Positions 33,877 to 42,828 of a stretch of 64,000 nucleotides of DNA are shown here, piece by piece. Position 1 is the first letter of the stretch, and the number at the start of each line of letters is the position of its first letter. Below the pieces are notes generated by a model. It was not told the DNA's origin and made no database searches. It saw nothing but the letters and a program-made list of their open reading frames with translations. A program made the position numbers and the translations under genes. This stretch comes from Chloroflexaceae bacterium (GTDB taxonomy: Bacteria; Chloroflexota; Chloroflexia; Chloroflexales; Chloroflexaceae): assembly GCA_028282325.1 (NCBI GenBank), contig JANQID010000051.1, positions 25,376 through 89,375 on the forward strand, given 5' to 3'.

Positions 33877-33948
33877 GAAACCTGTCAGATGCACCCATGA
33901 GCGCCGGAATGTCCCAGAAAAGCTCCGGCGTCGTCTCTGACAGGTTTC
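33877..33948. repeat. Nested long hairpin, possible small repeat element
   Basis: GAAACCTGTCAGA (33877-33889) and TCTGACAGGTTTC (33936-33948) match perfectly over 13 bp and enclose a second stem CGCCGGA (33902-33908) with TCCGGCG (33924-33930). The ACCTGTCAGA core recurs near 16151-16182 and, partly, near 37300. It is in an otherwise gene-free stretch, 33749-34573. A TATAAT with preceding TG at 34283-34290 may be a promoter for mltG. Confidence 0.5.
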
Positions 33949-34381
33949 GCGGTCTGAACAATGCAGATAGGACTGCTCTATCCTAGCTTTACACTACTTT
34001 ATCAAACGTATCTATCTACTACATAAACGTTCATATTCTCCGCTTATAATAAACGCTCGTTTCATTGTAAGTCGATATATGGCAATTTCGCAAACCCCGC
34101 GCCACACTCGCCAGGGCATGTGCAAAGTCCGAATCGACCGGCATCCCGAGTATGAGGATATAAGCGTTCCTCGATACGCGCTGCATACTATTCGGGATGC
34201 TCACACTCCGCCATACCTGCAAGGTCCATCGATAACAATCGGCTCATCTTGCCAAACATACCCGGTCAAGTTAGCGTAGCGTGCTATAATGAGCGGCGAG
34301 TTCTAGCAATCCTACACCATAGGGACGCCTGCCATAGATGCCATAAGCGCTCGCATGGGGCAACAATGCTCTGGGCGCGCC

Positions 34382-34521
34382 TGAACAGGATGCTACCCAT
34401 GCCGCATGTCACCCTGAACGGAGCCGCCGGCAGCGTGAAGGGTCTCGGCGTTGGGGGAATCTGAGATTCTTCGCTGCGCTCAGAATGACCCCATGCGGTG
34501 TCTCCCATATTGTTTGGTAGC
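34382..34521 (+). mobile_element. MITE-like element, copy 2
   Basis: About 140 bp. The right end ATTGTTTGGTAGC (34509-34521) matches the copy at 30554; the left end is degenerate. The inner parts CATGTCACCCTGAACGGAGCC and CTTCGCTGCGCTCAGAATGAC match the other copies. It lies between a probable extended -10 (34283-34290) and mltG. Confidence 0.65.
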
Positions 34522-34573
34522 AACCCGCACAACTCAGCTAAGGGTTGCTCTATGTCGCCGAAGGAGTTTTTGC

Positions 34574-35641
34574 ATGCGTCACGTGCGCGCGCTTATGCTG
34601 GGCATCGCTCTGATTGCGTTGATGGTTGCGTGCTCCGGCTATGTTGCGTTGAGTGAGATCCAAGCCCCGGCCTCAGCCAGCGACGAACCGGTTGAAATTG
34701 AGATTGAGGAGGGCGATACAACCAGCCAGATAGCCACCCGGCTCCGTGCTGCCGGACTGATTCGTCAGCCGGTGGTTTTCACCCTGCTGACTCGCTTGAA
34801 GGATCTTGACGGCAAGCTACAGTCGGGGCGCTATATGCTACGCCCCAATATGACAATCGGCGAGATCCTGGTCGCTTTACAGAGCAGCCCGGTTGATGAA
34901 ATCCAGGTTACGATACCCGAAGGACTGCGGCTGGAGGAAGTCGCGGCGATTATAGGCGCCACCGAGATTGTGAGCGAAGCCGAATTTATCGACGCAGTCC
35001 GCGATGCCGACTCGTTCGCATCGCAATATTTTCTGCTCTCCTCCCTGCCGGCAAACGCTTCATTGGAAGGATACCTTTTTCCCGATACCTATCGCTTCGC
35101 CGCCACGGCCAGCATCACCGAAGTGGTGGACATCATGGTTAACCGATTTGTCGAGCGATATCAAACCATCGAGCGCGAGGTGCGCGTGCCAGATGCGACG
35201 GCTCAAGAGATTGTGACAATGGCGTCGATTGTGCAGCGGGAAGCCGCGTTGGTCGAAGAAATGCCCCAGATCGCGGCGGTGTTCTGGAATCGCCTCAAGC
35301 CCGAATATAGCGATGAGACGGGCGGGGGCAAGTTGCAGTCTGATCCAACGGTGCAATATGCGCTCGGCTATAGCGTCGCCGAGCAGACATGGTGGCGCAA
35401 AGATTTGACTATCGCCGACCTGCAAATCGACAGCCCATATAACACCCGCACGCAGCCTGGACTGCCGCCCGGCCCGATCAGCAACCCGGGGCTGGAGGCA
35501 TTGCGCGCAGCGGCGCAACCCGACGAAAGCGCGGATTATCTGTATTTTGTGGCGAGCTGTGCGAAAGACGGTTCGCACAACTTCGCTGTCACGTTCGAGG
35601 AGTTTCAGCAGTACGAAGCCGAGTGGCTGGCGTGTCAATAA
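34574..35641 (+). CDS. mltG: Endolytic murein transglycosylase MltG (YceG-like)
   Basis: 355 residues. It cleaves nascent glycan strands and sets chain length at the cytoplasmic membrane. A short N-terminal hydrophobic segment ends in MVACSGY, which could be a membrane anchor or a weak lipobox. The LysM-like region (EIEEGDTTSQIATRL) is followed by the YceG catalytic core with LEGYLFPDTYRF, the catalytic Glu in MASIVQREA, QSDPTVQYALG, and SPYNTRTQPGLPPGPISNPG. ATG 34574 follows AAGGAG. It is followed by aroE and an A24-like gene. Confidence 0.94.
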   Translation: MRHVRALMLGIALIALMVACSGYVALSEIQAPASASDEPVEIEIEEGDTTSQIATRLRAAGLIRQPVVFTLLTRLKDLDGKLQSGRYMLRPNMTIGEILVALQSSPVDEIQVTIPEGLRLEEVAAIIGATEIVSEAEFIDAVRDADSFASQYFLLSSLPANASLEGYLFPDTYRFAATASITEVVDIMVNRFVERYQTIEREVRVPDATAQEIVTMASIVQREAALVEEMPQIAAVFWNRLKPEYSDETGGGKLQSDPTVQYALGYSVAEQTWWRKDLTIADLQIDSPYNTRTQPGLPPGPISNPGLEALRAAAQPDESADYLYFVASCAKDGSHNFAVTFEEFQQYEAEWLACQ

Positions 35642-35675
35642 TCGCCGGCTGCGCCGTTGCGGAAAGCGTGCCGTT

Positions 35676-36539
35676 ATGCATCACATTGTTGGTTTGATCG
35701 GAGATCCCGTTGCGCATAGTCGTTCGCCCGCGATGCACAACGCAGCATTTACCCACCTGGGCATCGATGCGCATTACGAAACCTGGCGCACGCCCGCCGC
35801 CGAGCTATCCGTGCGAGTGCAGGCGTTGCGCGATCCCGCGTACCTGGGCGCCAACATCACGTTGCCGCATAAAACGGCGGTCATACCGCTGCTCGACGAG
35901 CTGGAGCCGGAAGCCGCGCAGATCGGCGCCGTGAATACGATCTTTAAACGCGCGGATGGCGCGCTGGTCGGCGCAAACACCGATGCCCCGGCGCTGCTTG
36001 ACGCGCTGCGTGAAGAGGGCGACTTCACACCCGCCGGGCAGTCGGTGATGGTGCTGGGCGCCAGCGGCGCCGCCCGTGCCGCGGTCTACGCGCTGATCAA
36101 TGCTGATGCGGCGCAGCTGATTGTTGTGAATCGCACCCTTGAACGCGCCGAAGAACTGCTGGTCGATGTCATCGAAACGCTCACCGATTACCACGATGCG
36201 CCGTTTGACGACCGGACGCTGCCGCGACTTACGGCCCTGGCGCTTGACGGCCCGGACGTAGGCGATACGCTCGCGGCGTGCTCGCTGCTGATCAATGCCA
36301 CATCGCTGGGTTGGCATAATGATGAGACGCCGCTGCCCGATCCGCCGATCGCGCCGGGCGCGCTGGTCTACGATATGGTGTATCGCCCGACGCGCTTGCT
36401 GCACGATGCTTCTGCGCGGGGCGCGCGGACGCTGGATGGCCTGGGGATGCTCATTCGCCAGGGGGCACTGGCGTTCACGCGCTGGGTTGGGCGCCCCGCG
36501 CCGCTCGATGTGATGCGCGCCGCGCTGAAGGACGCGTGA
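35676..36539 (+). CDS. aroE: Shikimate dehydrogenase (NADP+)
   Basis: 287 residues. It reduces 3-dehydroshikimate in aromatic amino-acid synthesis. Evidence: GLIGDPVAHSRSPAMHNAAF at the N-terminus, NITLPHKTAVIP with the catalytic Lys, AVNTIF, the NADP loop VLGASGAARAAV, a Rossmann strand VVNRTLERAEE, LINATSLGWHNDETPLP and the C-terminal GLGMLIRQGALAF. The ATG at 35676 coincides with the conserved start; the open frame upstream runs back into mltG. It lies 34 bases after mltG. Confidence 0.95.
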   Translation: MHHIVGLIGDPVAHSRSPAMHNAAFTHLGIDAHYETWRTPAAELSVRVQALRDPAYLGANITLPHKTAVIPLLDELEPEAAQIGAVNTIFKRADGALVGANTDAPALLDALREEGDFTPAGQSVMVLGASGAARAAVYALINADAAQLIVVNRTLERAEELLVDVIETLTDYHDAPFDDRTLPRLTALALDGPDVGDTLAACSLLINATSLGWHNDETPLPDPPIAPGALVYDMVYRPTRLLHDASARGARTLDGLGMLIRQGALAFTRWVGRPAPLDVMRAALKDA

Positions 36540-36543
36540 TGCT

Positions 36544-37284
36544 ATGCAATTCTTGCTTGTCTTCATCGGCGGGCTTGTTCTGGGCGCGCTGCTCAACGTG
36601 GTCATCATTCGTTTGCCGCGCGAGAAACGACTGCTCGGCTGGCCGCGCTGCACGCGCACCGGTGAACCGCTGGCATGGCTGAACCTGCTGCCGATGATCG
36701 GCTGGGCGCTGCAAGGCGGACGCGCACGCAATGGCAAGCGACTGCACTGGATTTATCCGCTGATCGAAGCGCTCACCGCGACGACGCTGACGCTGCTATA
36801 TGCCCGATATGGCTTCTCGCCCGCGTTTTTCTACCTCACGTTCGTCAGCGTTGTGCTGATCATTACCGGCGCTATCGATTGGCTGCACCGTTTCATCTAT
36901 ACATTTATCATTCTGGGGGCGACAGTTCTCGCGCTGGTTTTTGGCCGGCTCGCCGGTATGAACCTGATAGATGTCGCGTTGGGAGCGCTGGTCGCGGGAG
37001 GCGTTTTTACGATCTTTTTTATGCTCGCGCGGGTGATGTTTCCCGGCGCCGGAGCGCCGTTCGGTCTCGGCGATGTTTACTTGGGTATTTTCATCGGCGC
37101 GGCGGTTGGCCTGGGGCATCTCGCGTCAGCATTATTCTACGGCATGTTGATGGCCGGCATCGTGGCAGCAGGGATTATCGTCGCCCGACGGCTGCAACCC
37201 GGTCGCCCGTTGCCCCAATATCTTTCCTACGGCACATATCTATGTCTGGGTGTCATCGTATACACTGTTGCGTGGGGTCTGTGA
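36544..37284 (+). CDS. A24-family prepilin peptidase-like protein with lost zinc Cys pairs
   Basis: 246 residues with seven or eight hydrophobic helices. Prepilin peptidases cut and N-methylate type IV pilin precursors using two Asp residues; here these are in GAIDWLHRFIY and FGLGDVYLG, both present. The N-terminal soluble insertion (WPRCTRTGEPLAWLNLLPMIGW) keeps the fold but has one Cys instead of the two CxxC pairs. GD motif is intact, so cutting activity is likely. It starts 4 bases after aroE. Confidence 0.85.
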   Translation: MQFLLVFIGGLVLGALLNVVIIRLPREKRLLGWPRCTRTGEPLAWLNLLPMIGWALQGGRARNGKRLHWIYPLIEALTATTLTLLYARYGFSPAFFYLTFVSVVLIITGAIDWLHRFIYTFIILGATVLALVFGRLAGMNLIDVALGALVAGGVFTIFFMLARVMFPGAGAPFGLGDVYLGIFIGAAVGLGHLASALFYGMLMAGIVAAGIIVARRLQPGRPLPQYLSYGTYLCLGVIVYTVAWGL

Positions 37285-37328
37285 CGCCGCATCCAGCCAA
37301 AGACCTGACAGATATGAGATGCTAAAGC

Positions 37329-38186
37329 ATGAGCAAAACTATGCCCAATCCGCCTCCGCCGACTGCTCCTTCCGTCATCGGGCTGCTTCCAGCCGGCGGC
37401 ATTGCGGCGCGCATCGCACCGCTGCAATGCAGCAAGGAGATTTACCCAATCGGTTTCCGTCAGGTTGCGACCGCATCAGGCGCGAGCTGGCGTCCGAAGG
37501 CCGTCGCCCAATATGTGTTGGAACGTATGCGCCTGGCGGGCATCACACGCTCGTACTTCATTTTGCGCAGCGGCAAATGGGACATTCCGGCTTATTTTGG
37601 GGACGGAACAATGCTCGATATGAGCCTCGGCTATCTGATTATGAACAAGCCATACGGTTCGCCCTACACGCTTGACCAGGCCTATCCCTTCGTCCAGGAT
37701 TCGCTCGTCGCGTTGGGCTTCCCCGACATTATCTTCGAGCCGGCAAACGCGTTCGCCGCCCTCATCGCCCGCCGGGAAGCCGCCCAGGCCGATGTCGCGC
37801 TGGGACTATTCCCCACCGACCAGCCGCACACCGCCGACATGGTTGACGCTGATGAGCGCGGGCGGGTGCGGCGGATTGCGATCAAGCCCGCGCAGACCGA
37901 ACTGCGTTACACCTGGATGATCGCGGTCTGGACGCCTCGATTTACCCATTTTCTGCATGAACGGCTGGCTGAAATCGACGCAACGCGCGATCCGCTGACC
38001 AATGAGCGCCTCGGCGTGACGCGGCAAGAGGTGTACGTCGGCGATATTATTCAGACCGCGATCAACGCCGGCTTCCGCATCGAGTCGGTGACGTTCCCCG
38101 ACGGATGGTGCCTGGACATTGGCAATCCGGCCAATCTGATCGCAGCCACGCAACGCTTCGCCGAGCTTGCCGCACCGCCCGCATAG
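37329..38186 (+). CDS. Sugar nucleotidyltransferase-like protein
   Basis: 285 residues. The start GLLPAGGIAARIAPLQCSKEIYPIGF is the glycine-rich nucleotide-binding loop of the dTDP-glucose pyrophosphorylase-like family, although the usual GxGTRL is altered to GGIAARI. Later, PKAVAQYVLERMRLAGI and YFGDGTML are typical. It would transfer a nucleotide to a sugar phosphate. The changed loop and missing neighbours prevent naming the sugar. The last 20 residues have no special features. Confidence 0.75.
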   Translation: MSKTMPNPPPPTAPSVIGLLPAGGIAARIAPLQCSKEIYPIGFRQVATASGASWRPKAVAQYVLERMRLAGITRSYFILRSGKWDIPAYFGDGTMLDMSLGYLIMNKPYGSPYTLDQAYPFVQDSLVALGFPDIIFEPANAFAALIARREAAQADVALGLFPTDQPHTADMVDADERGRVRRIAIKPAQTELRYTWMIAVWTPRFTHFLHERLAEIDATRDPLTNERLGVTRQEVYVGDIIQTAINAGFRIESVTFPDGWCLDIGNPANLIAATQRFAELAAPPA

Positions 38187-38208
38187 CATCGACCCGATTC
38201 CGGCGGCA

Positions 38209-39273
38209 TCAATCCGCAGTGTCGGAGGAAGCTTCTCCCGCTTCGATCGCGCGCACTTTGCTCTGGCGCTGCGATTTGCGCACCGGAGCTTCGAGCGCGC
38301 CATGCTGGAGCAGTGCGGCGTCGATGGCCATATTCTCTTCTTCGATTTGATGAGCGTAGGATTCGAGCGCAGCGCTGCGGCGATGGCGCAGGGCCAGCGG
38401 CGCGAGGCGTTGAATATCCTCGACCGTCGCTTCGCTGCGAAAATCGGCGGCGGCGCGGGCGCGCGCGGCTTCGAGCAACGCAATCTCGGCGCGATGCGAA
38501 GGAACACGCAAGTGCTGGATAATCGCGAGCGCCAGCTCCTCGATCTGGTTGGGGATGACGACGTGGGGCAAAATTTCACGCGCCATCGCGACCTCATCGC
38601 GCAGCGCGGCGGTCTGCTCGCTGTAGAGCGTACGAAACGCCTCCGGGTCGGCGCGAAACGCCTGCGAACGGCGGTAGACCTCCAGACGCTGGCGCGCATC
38701 GGCGAGCGGCGACACCCAGGCCCGCAGGCCGAAGCGATCCAGGATCTGGGGACGCAGCGCGCCCTCTTCGGGGTTCATCGAGCCAATGAGGATAAATTGC
38801 GCCGGGAACAATCGGGTCATCGGGCCGCGACGTACCAGCATCCGCCCCTGGGCGGCGGCGTCGAGGATCGCGTCCACGATGCGCGCATCGAGCAGGTTAA
38901 TCTCATCGACATACAGCACATTTCGGTGGGCTTTCGCCAGCACGCCTTCCTCCAGGAGGATCTTGTGTTGCTCCAGGGCGACCCGCTCGCTTATGCCGCC
39001 GACCACATCTTCCATGCGCGCATTCAGGGGCAATTCGACCAGACGCATCCGTTCGTGCAGCGTGTGCGCCTGACCGTTGTCATGGGTCTGTTCATATTCA
39101 ACCAACGGTAGCACATCGAGCAAACCGCGGACTGCGGTCGTTTTGCCAACCCCATACGGCCCGCTCAACAACACCCCGCCGACCTGGGGGTTGATCAGCG
39201 CGAGCAGCAAGGCGGTTTTGAGTTCGGCCTGTCCGACCAGCGCGAGGAGAGGAAACGGAAGGGGTGTCTCCAT
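38209..39273 (-). CDS. Magnesium-chelatase ChlI-like AAA+ ATPase
   Basis: 354 residues. Walker A SGPYGVGKTTAV, Walker B VLYVDEINLLD, and the sensor FILIGSMNPEEGALRPQ are those of the ChlI/BchI family, followed by a helical lid domain ending in a basic tail. ChlI drives Mg insertion into protoporphyrin, but similar ATPases also serve cobaltochelatase or MoxR-like roles. No other chelatase subunit is present here, so the partner is unknown. The start at 39273 (METPLPFPLLALVGQ) fits the family; a TTG extension to 39321 is possible. Confidence 0.8.
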   Translation of the reverse strand: METPLPFPLLALVGQAELKTALLLALINPQVGGVLLSGPYGVGKTTAVRGLLDVLPLVEYEQTHDNGQAHTLHERMRLVELPLNARMEDVVGGISERVALEQHKILLEEGVLAKAHRNVLYVDEINLLDARIVDAILDAAAQGRMLVRRGPMTRLFPAQFILIGSMNPEEGALRPQILDRFGLRAWVSPLADARQRLEVYRRSQAFRADPEAFRTLYSEQTAALRDEVAMAREILPHVVIPNQIEELALAIIQHLRVPSHRAEIALLEAARARAAADFRSEATVEDIQRLAPLALRHRRSAALESYAHQIEEENMAIDAALLQHGALEAPVRKSQRQSKVRAIEAGEASSDTAD

Positions 39274-39358
39274 AGCTAGACCGTGAGCAATAGGATCACG
39301 TCGGCGGCGAACGGACGGCAACGCTGATAGGCGCCCTCATCACCGCTACGGCCTGATC

Positions 39359-39643
39359 TCACAACAATTCGATCTCATAATCCAACAGCGGGGCATCCGG
39401 GCGCTGGCGCTCAATAAACTGCACAACTTTCTCCAACAGCCCGTGGGCATATGCCGACGATGTCGAAACGCATGCCACGCCCAATACAGCTTTCTGCCAG
39501 CGGTCTTGTTCGGCGACTTCAGCAATCGACACATTGAACTCGTTGCGAATACGAGTCAGCACCGACTTCACAACCTGGCGTTTTTCCTTGAGCGACTGCG
39601 CTGCGGGAATATGCAGCGTAATGATGCATGTTCCGATAATCAC
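39359..39643 (-). CDS. DUF503 (YlxP-like) small protein
   Basis: 94 residues with the family core HIPAAQSLKEKRQVVKSVLTRIRNEFNVSIAEV followed by RWQKAVLGVACVSTSSAYA. It is a small ferredoxin-like fold of unknown role, elsewhere placed near ribosome-maturation genes. It begins 7 bases after the LON-domain gene, so probably in the same transcript as argJ. Confidence 0.9.
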   Translation of the reverse strand: MIIGTCIITLHIPAAQSLKEKRQVVKSVLTRIRNEFNVSIAEVAEQDRWQKAVLGVACVSTSSAYAHGLLEKVVQFIERQRPDAPLLDYEIELL

Positions 39644-39650
39644 GGCAAAC

Positions 39651-40316
39651 TCAATTAAATGACCCCATACCTTCCCAGGGATTGTTGCTCATTCGACGAC
39701 CCGGTGACGGCAGCAACGCCAGATCCTGCTGCAACGCCGCCAGCATATCGCTGACGCGCACCACAACATTGGATTCAAGCCAACGTTGCTTACGTTCGTT
39801 ATCAACTTGCAACTTATCAGCCAGGTGATAGGTCATTTCGATCAGATCGTGCGGCAGTTCTTCCGGCTTCACCGTAAAGCCGGTCGCCGCAGCGAGCGAT
39901 TGCCAGAAGCGCTCATACGAGTCACGCAGATCTTGCGCAACCTTCAGCGCCTCGCTGCTGCCTTCTTCGGGAAGCAGCACCACCGACGCAACCATATACG
40001 GCAAGCGCTGAAGAGCATACTGAATCCGGAAACGGCGCTGACCAACGGCGGTAATGATATACCGGCCATCATCGAGTTGCACATTCGCGTTGATCTGCGC
40101 CACCGTTCCAATGTCATATGTCAGGGTAGGCCGCGGATCAGCGCTCTCTTCGGCGACTTCTTCACCCTCGCGAATGAGCAAAATGCCAAAGGGCATATGA
40201 TGTTCCAGGCACCAACCGATCATCTGTCGGTAACGTTCCTCAAAAATGTGCAACGTTAGCGGTGATCCCGGAAAAAGAACGGTCTGTAATGGAAAAAGAG
40301 GCAGCTTTTGAATCAT
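39651..40316 (-). CDS. LON substrate-binding domain protein
   Basis: About 221 residues. It contains only the N-terminal LON domain (LPLFPLQTVLFPGSPLTLHIFEERYRQMI, then IGTVAQI and RRFRI) without the AAA+ and protease domains, as in the standalone LonN family. Role unknown, possibly substrate recognition. The start ATG 40316 overlaps the argJ stop region; a start four codons earlier (40328) is possible. Translational coupling to argJ is likely. Confidence 0.85.
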   Translation of the reverse strand: MIQKLPLFPLQTVLFPGSPLTLHIFEERYRQMIGWCLEHHMPFGILLIREGEEVAEESADPRPTLTYDIGTVAQINANVQLDDGRYIITAVGQRRFRIQYALQRLPYMVASVVLLPEEGSSEALKVAQDLRDSYERFWQSLAAATGFTVKPEELPHDLIEMTYHLADKLQVDNERKQRWLESNVVVRVSDMLAALQQDLALLPSPGRRMSNNPWEGMGSFN

Positions 40317-40317
40317 T

Positions 40318-41514
40318 TCAATCGCCATACCGTGTACATGTCCACATTGTCGCAGTATCTGAGCCAAGATGCAAATCGACAGTAAAATTGATCTCCGGTC
40401 CCGAAAAAAGCTGTAGCGCGATCTGCTGATTAAATGCTGTAGGGATACCCTCATGCATCAGCAGCAGGTTGTCGATACGTAATTCGAGCAAATCAGGCCG
40501 CAAATCGACGCCGCTCGCGCCTACCGCCGCCAATAATGTTCCCCAATCTGGCGTACCCTGAGCGCATATGCGTTGCAATGACGCCGAACGCGCAACAGTT
40601 TCGGCGACATGGCGCGCGCTGACCATATCACGCGCCCCGCGTACAACAATCTGGATCACCTTGCCAGCGCTGGCTGCATCGCGCAGGACCTGTTGAGCCA
40701 GATCGGCGGTCAGTGCATTGAGCGCTTCCTGCCATACGCCATACTCCAACGAATTCACATCAACAATCGGCGGGCCGTCGGCAGCGCCGTTTGCCAATAT
40801 CATAACAGCATCGTTGGGCGACGTATCGCCATCGATGCTCAACTGTGCAAATGATTGCGCGACGCTCTGTTGCAGCGACTGTTGGAGAAGCCGCTCGTTG
40901 ATTGCAAGGTCGGTTGTTACCATACATAGCAACGTCGCCAGGCGCGGATGGATCATCCGGGTGCCTTTGGCCATACCCGCTAGCGTAATGCGCTGCCCCT
41001 CGCCCAGCTGCACTCGGTAGACGCGCTCCTTTGGCCGCGCATCAGTGGTAAGAATCGCAATGGCTGCGCGCTTTCCGCCGCCGCTATCCAACTCCGATAT
41101 CGCTCGCCGAATGCCGATCCGTATACGTTCCATCGGCAGCGGAACGCCGATGACGCCGGTAGACATCAGCAATACGCCGTCACGAGGAATCTCAAGCTCA
41201 TCGGCGACGATTTTGGCCATCTCGATCGCATCGTTCAGGCCTGATTGTCCTGTGCCAGTGTTAGCCTGTCCGGCGTTGATCAGCACTGCGCGAATATTGT
41301 CGCGATTCCGTGACAGAACGGCCTGATCGAAAAAGATCGGCGCCGCAGTTGTCGCACTGTTAGAAAACATCGCGGCTGCGGTACAAGGATGCTGCGAATA
41401 GATCAGCGCTAAATCGCGAGACTTTCCGGATCCTTTCAAGCCACACGAAACGCCCGTTGATCGATAGCCCATTGGGCTTGAGATGTGGCCGTCTTCAAAG
41501 ATGGTATAACTCAT
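40318..41514 (-). CDS. argJ: Glutamate N-acetyltransferase/amino-acid acetyltransferase
   Basis: 398 residues, usual length. ArgJ recycles the acetyl group in arginine synthesis (ornithine acetyltransferase) and may also make N-acetylglutamate. It cleaves itself; the site is ATLLCMVTTDLA, with the nucleophilic Thr. Other motifs are LINAGQANTGTGQSG and MSTGVIGVPLPM, and GDTSPNDAVMILANG near the C-terminal half. Its stop overlaps the LON gene. Start at 41514 (MSYTIFEDG); a TTG three codons upstream is possible. Confidence 0.95.
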   Translation of the reverse strand: MSYTIFEDGHISSPMGYRSTGVSCGLKGSGKSRDLALIYSQHPCTAAAMFSNSATTAAPIFFDQAVLSRNRDNIRAVLINAGQANTGTGQSGLNDAIEMAKIVADELEIPRDGVLLMSTGVIGVPLPMERIRIGIRRAISELDSGGGKRAAIAILTTDARPKERVYRVQLGEGQRITLAGMAKGTRMIHPRLATLLCMVTTDLAINERLLQQSLQQSVAQSFAQLSIDGDTSPNDAVMILANGAADGPPIVDVNSLEYGVWQEALNALTADLAQQVLRDAASAGKVIQIVVRGARDMVSARHVAETVARSASLQRICAQGTPDWGTLLAAVGASGVDLRPDLLELRIDNLLLMHEGIPTAFNQQIALQLFSGPEINFTVDLHLGSDTATMWTCTRYGD

Positions 41515-41604
41515 ATTGCACAACGACCAACGCCAAACGAACAGCGACGCAACATCGATCTGTACCAGCGATTGTTTCTCGCCAGATGCCGGTCATTGGT
41601 CACA

Positions 41605-42828
41605 TTACCACGCACGACAGATCAGCCCCTTCAGATATTCGCTCTCCGGAAACGCCAGATTTACTGGATGATCGGGCGACTGGCTCAGGCGTTCGAGAAT
41701 TTGCACATCACGCCGAGCATCAACCGCCGCGCCAAATAGGATTTTCTGAAAGAGATCGGACGATACCAGACCTGAACAACTGAACGTCGCCAGCACGCCG
41801 CCTGGACGCAACAACTGGAGCGCAATCATATTGATGTCTTTATAGCCGCGGGTTGCGCGTTCAATATGCGCCTGGCTATGGGCAAACTTTGGCGGATCGA
41901 GAATGATCACATCGAACTGGCGACCTTCTTGACGGTACGCCCGTAGCTGCTTGAACACATCACCAACCACCGGCTCAAATGGTATGTCGAGCTGATTCAA
42001 CGCCAGATTCGCCCTGGCGAGATCAAGCGCGCCGGCGCTGCTGTCGATTGCAGTAATGTGTTCAGCCGCATTCGCCGCGGCAAACGCCGTAAAGCCGCCG
42101 GTATAGCAAAAGCCGTCAAGCGCCTGTTTGCCACGACAATACGCACCAACCCGCGAACGATTATCGGCCTGATCGAGATAAAATCCGGTCTTCTGTCCCT
42201 CGCTGAGATCGACGTAAAAGCGCAACGACTGCCCCGCAGCCTCCGCCATCATATGGCCGCACTGAATGATGGCATCCTTCGGCGGTGATTGCCCCCAACG
42301 CACACCTTCGGCGGGCGGCAATCCTTCCTTGTCGCGGACCTCGGCATCGCTGCGCTCGTAGATTCCTTGTGGCCGAACACGATCAGCCAATATCGCCACA
42401 ATGCGCTCGGAGCGCATCTCCATTCCCTGTGTAAGAAACTGAACAACAAGAAAATCACCGTACCGATCAACGATAAGTCCTGGCAGGCCATCGGATTCCG
42501 CGTAGACCAGGCGATACGCGTTGGACTCAGCTATGGCGGCGGATGATACGCAGAGGGCTTGTCGATTCACGATAGCGCGTTCGATCCGCCGACAGAGGAA
42601 CGCTTCGTCGAGCATCTCATCGGCATTCCACGTCAACAAACGTACGCGGATCTGCGACTGGCTGCTCCAATCGCCGCGGGCCAACCACTCGCCATCATTC
42701 GCACAGATTTCAACTGTGTCGCCACGCTCCGGCTCACCCTGTACCGCAGCAATCGCCCCGGAGAAGACCCATGGGTGATAATGCCGGATCGGGCGATCAC
42801 GACCCGGTCGCAATATGATGGTCGGCAT
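41605..42828 (-). CDS. rlmI: 23S rRNA m5C methyltransferase, RlmI-type (class I SAM)
   Basis: 407 residues. A PUA domain at the N-terminus (PTIILRPGRDRPIRHYHPWVFSGAI), then an EEHEE-like linker and a Rossmann methyltransferase domain: QTGFYLDQADNR, ALDGFCYTGGFTAFAA, ITAIDSSAGALDLA, VIILDPPKFA and the C-terminal ATFSCSGLVSSD. It resembles RlmI, which methylates C1962 of 23S rRNA in E. coli; the exact base here is inferred. Confidence 0.9.
   Translation of the reverse strand: MPTIILRPGRDRPIRHYHPWVFSGAIAAVQGEPERGDTVEICANDGEWLARGDWSSQSQIRVRLLTWNADEMLDEAFLCRRIERAIVNRQALCVSSAAIAESNAYRLVYAESDGLPGLIVDRYGDFLVVQFLTQGMEMRSERIVAILADRVRPQGIYERSDAEVRDKEGLPPAEGVRWGQSPPKDAIIQCGHMMAEAAGQSLRFYVDLSEGQKTGFYLDQADNRSRVGAYCRGKQALDGFCYTGGFTAFAAANAAEHITAIDSSAGALDLARANLALNQLDIPFEPVVGDVFKQLRAYRQEGRQFDVIILDPPKFAHSQAHIERATRGYKDINMIALQLLRPGGVLATFSCSGLVSSDLFQKILFGAAVDARRDVQILERLSQSPDHPVNLAFPESEYLKGLICRAW

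Noticed and set aside
38209..39273. Bacteriochlorophyll synthesis gene bchI
   Set aside because: The ATPase is ChlI-like, but no other photosynthesis or chelatase gene is near, so a specific bchI call is not supported.
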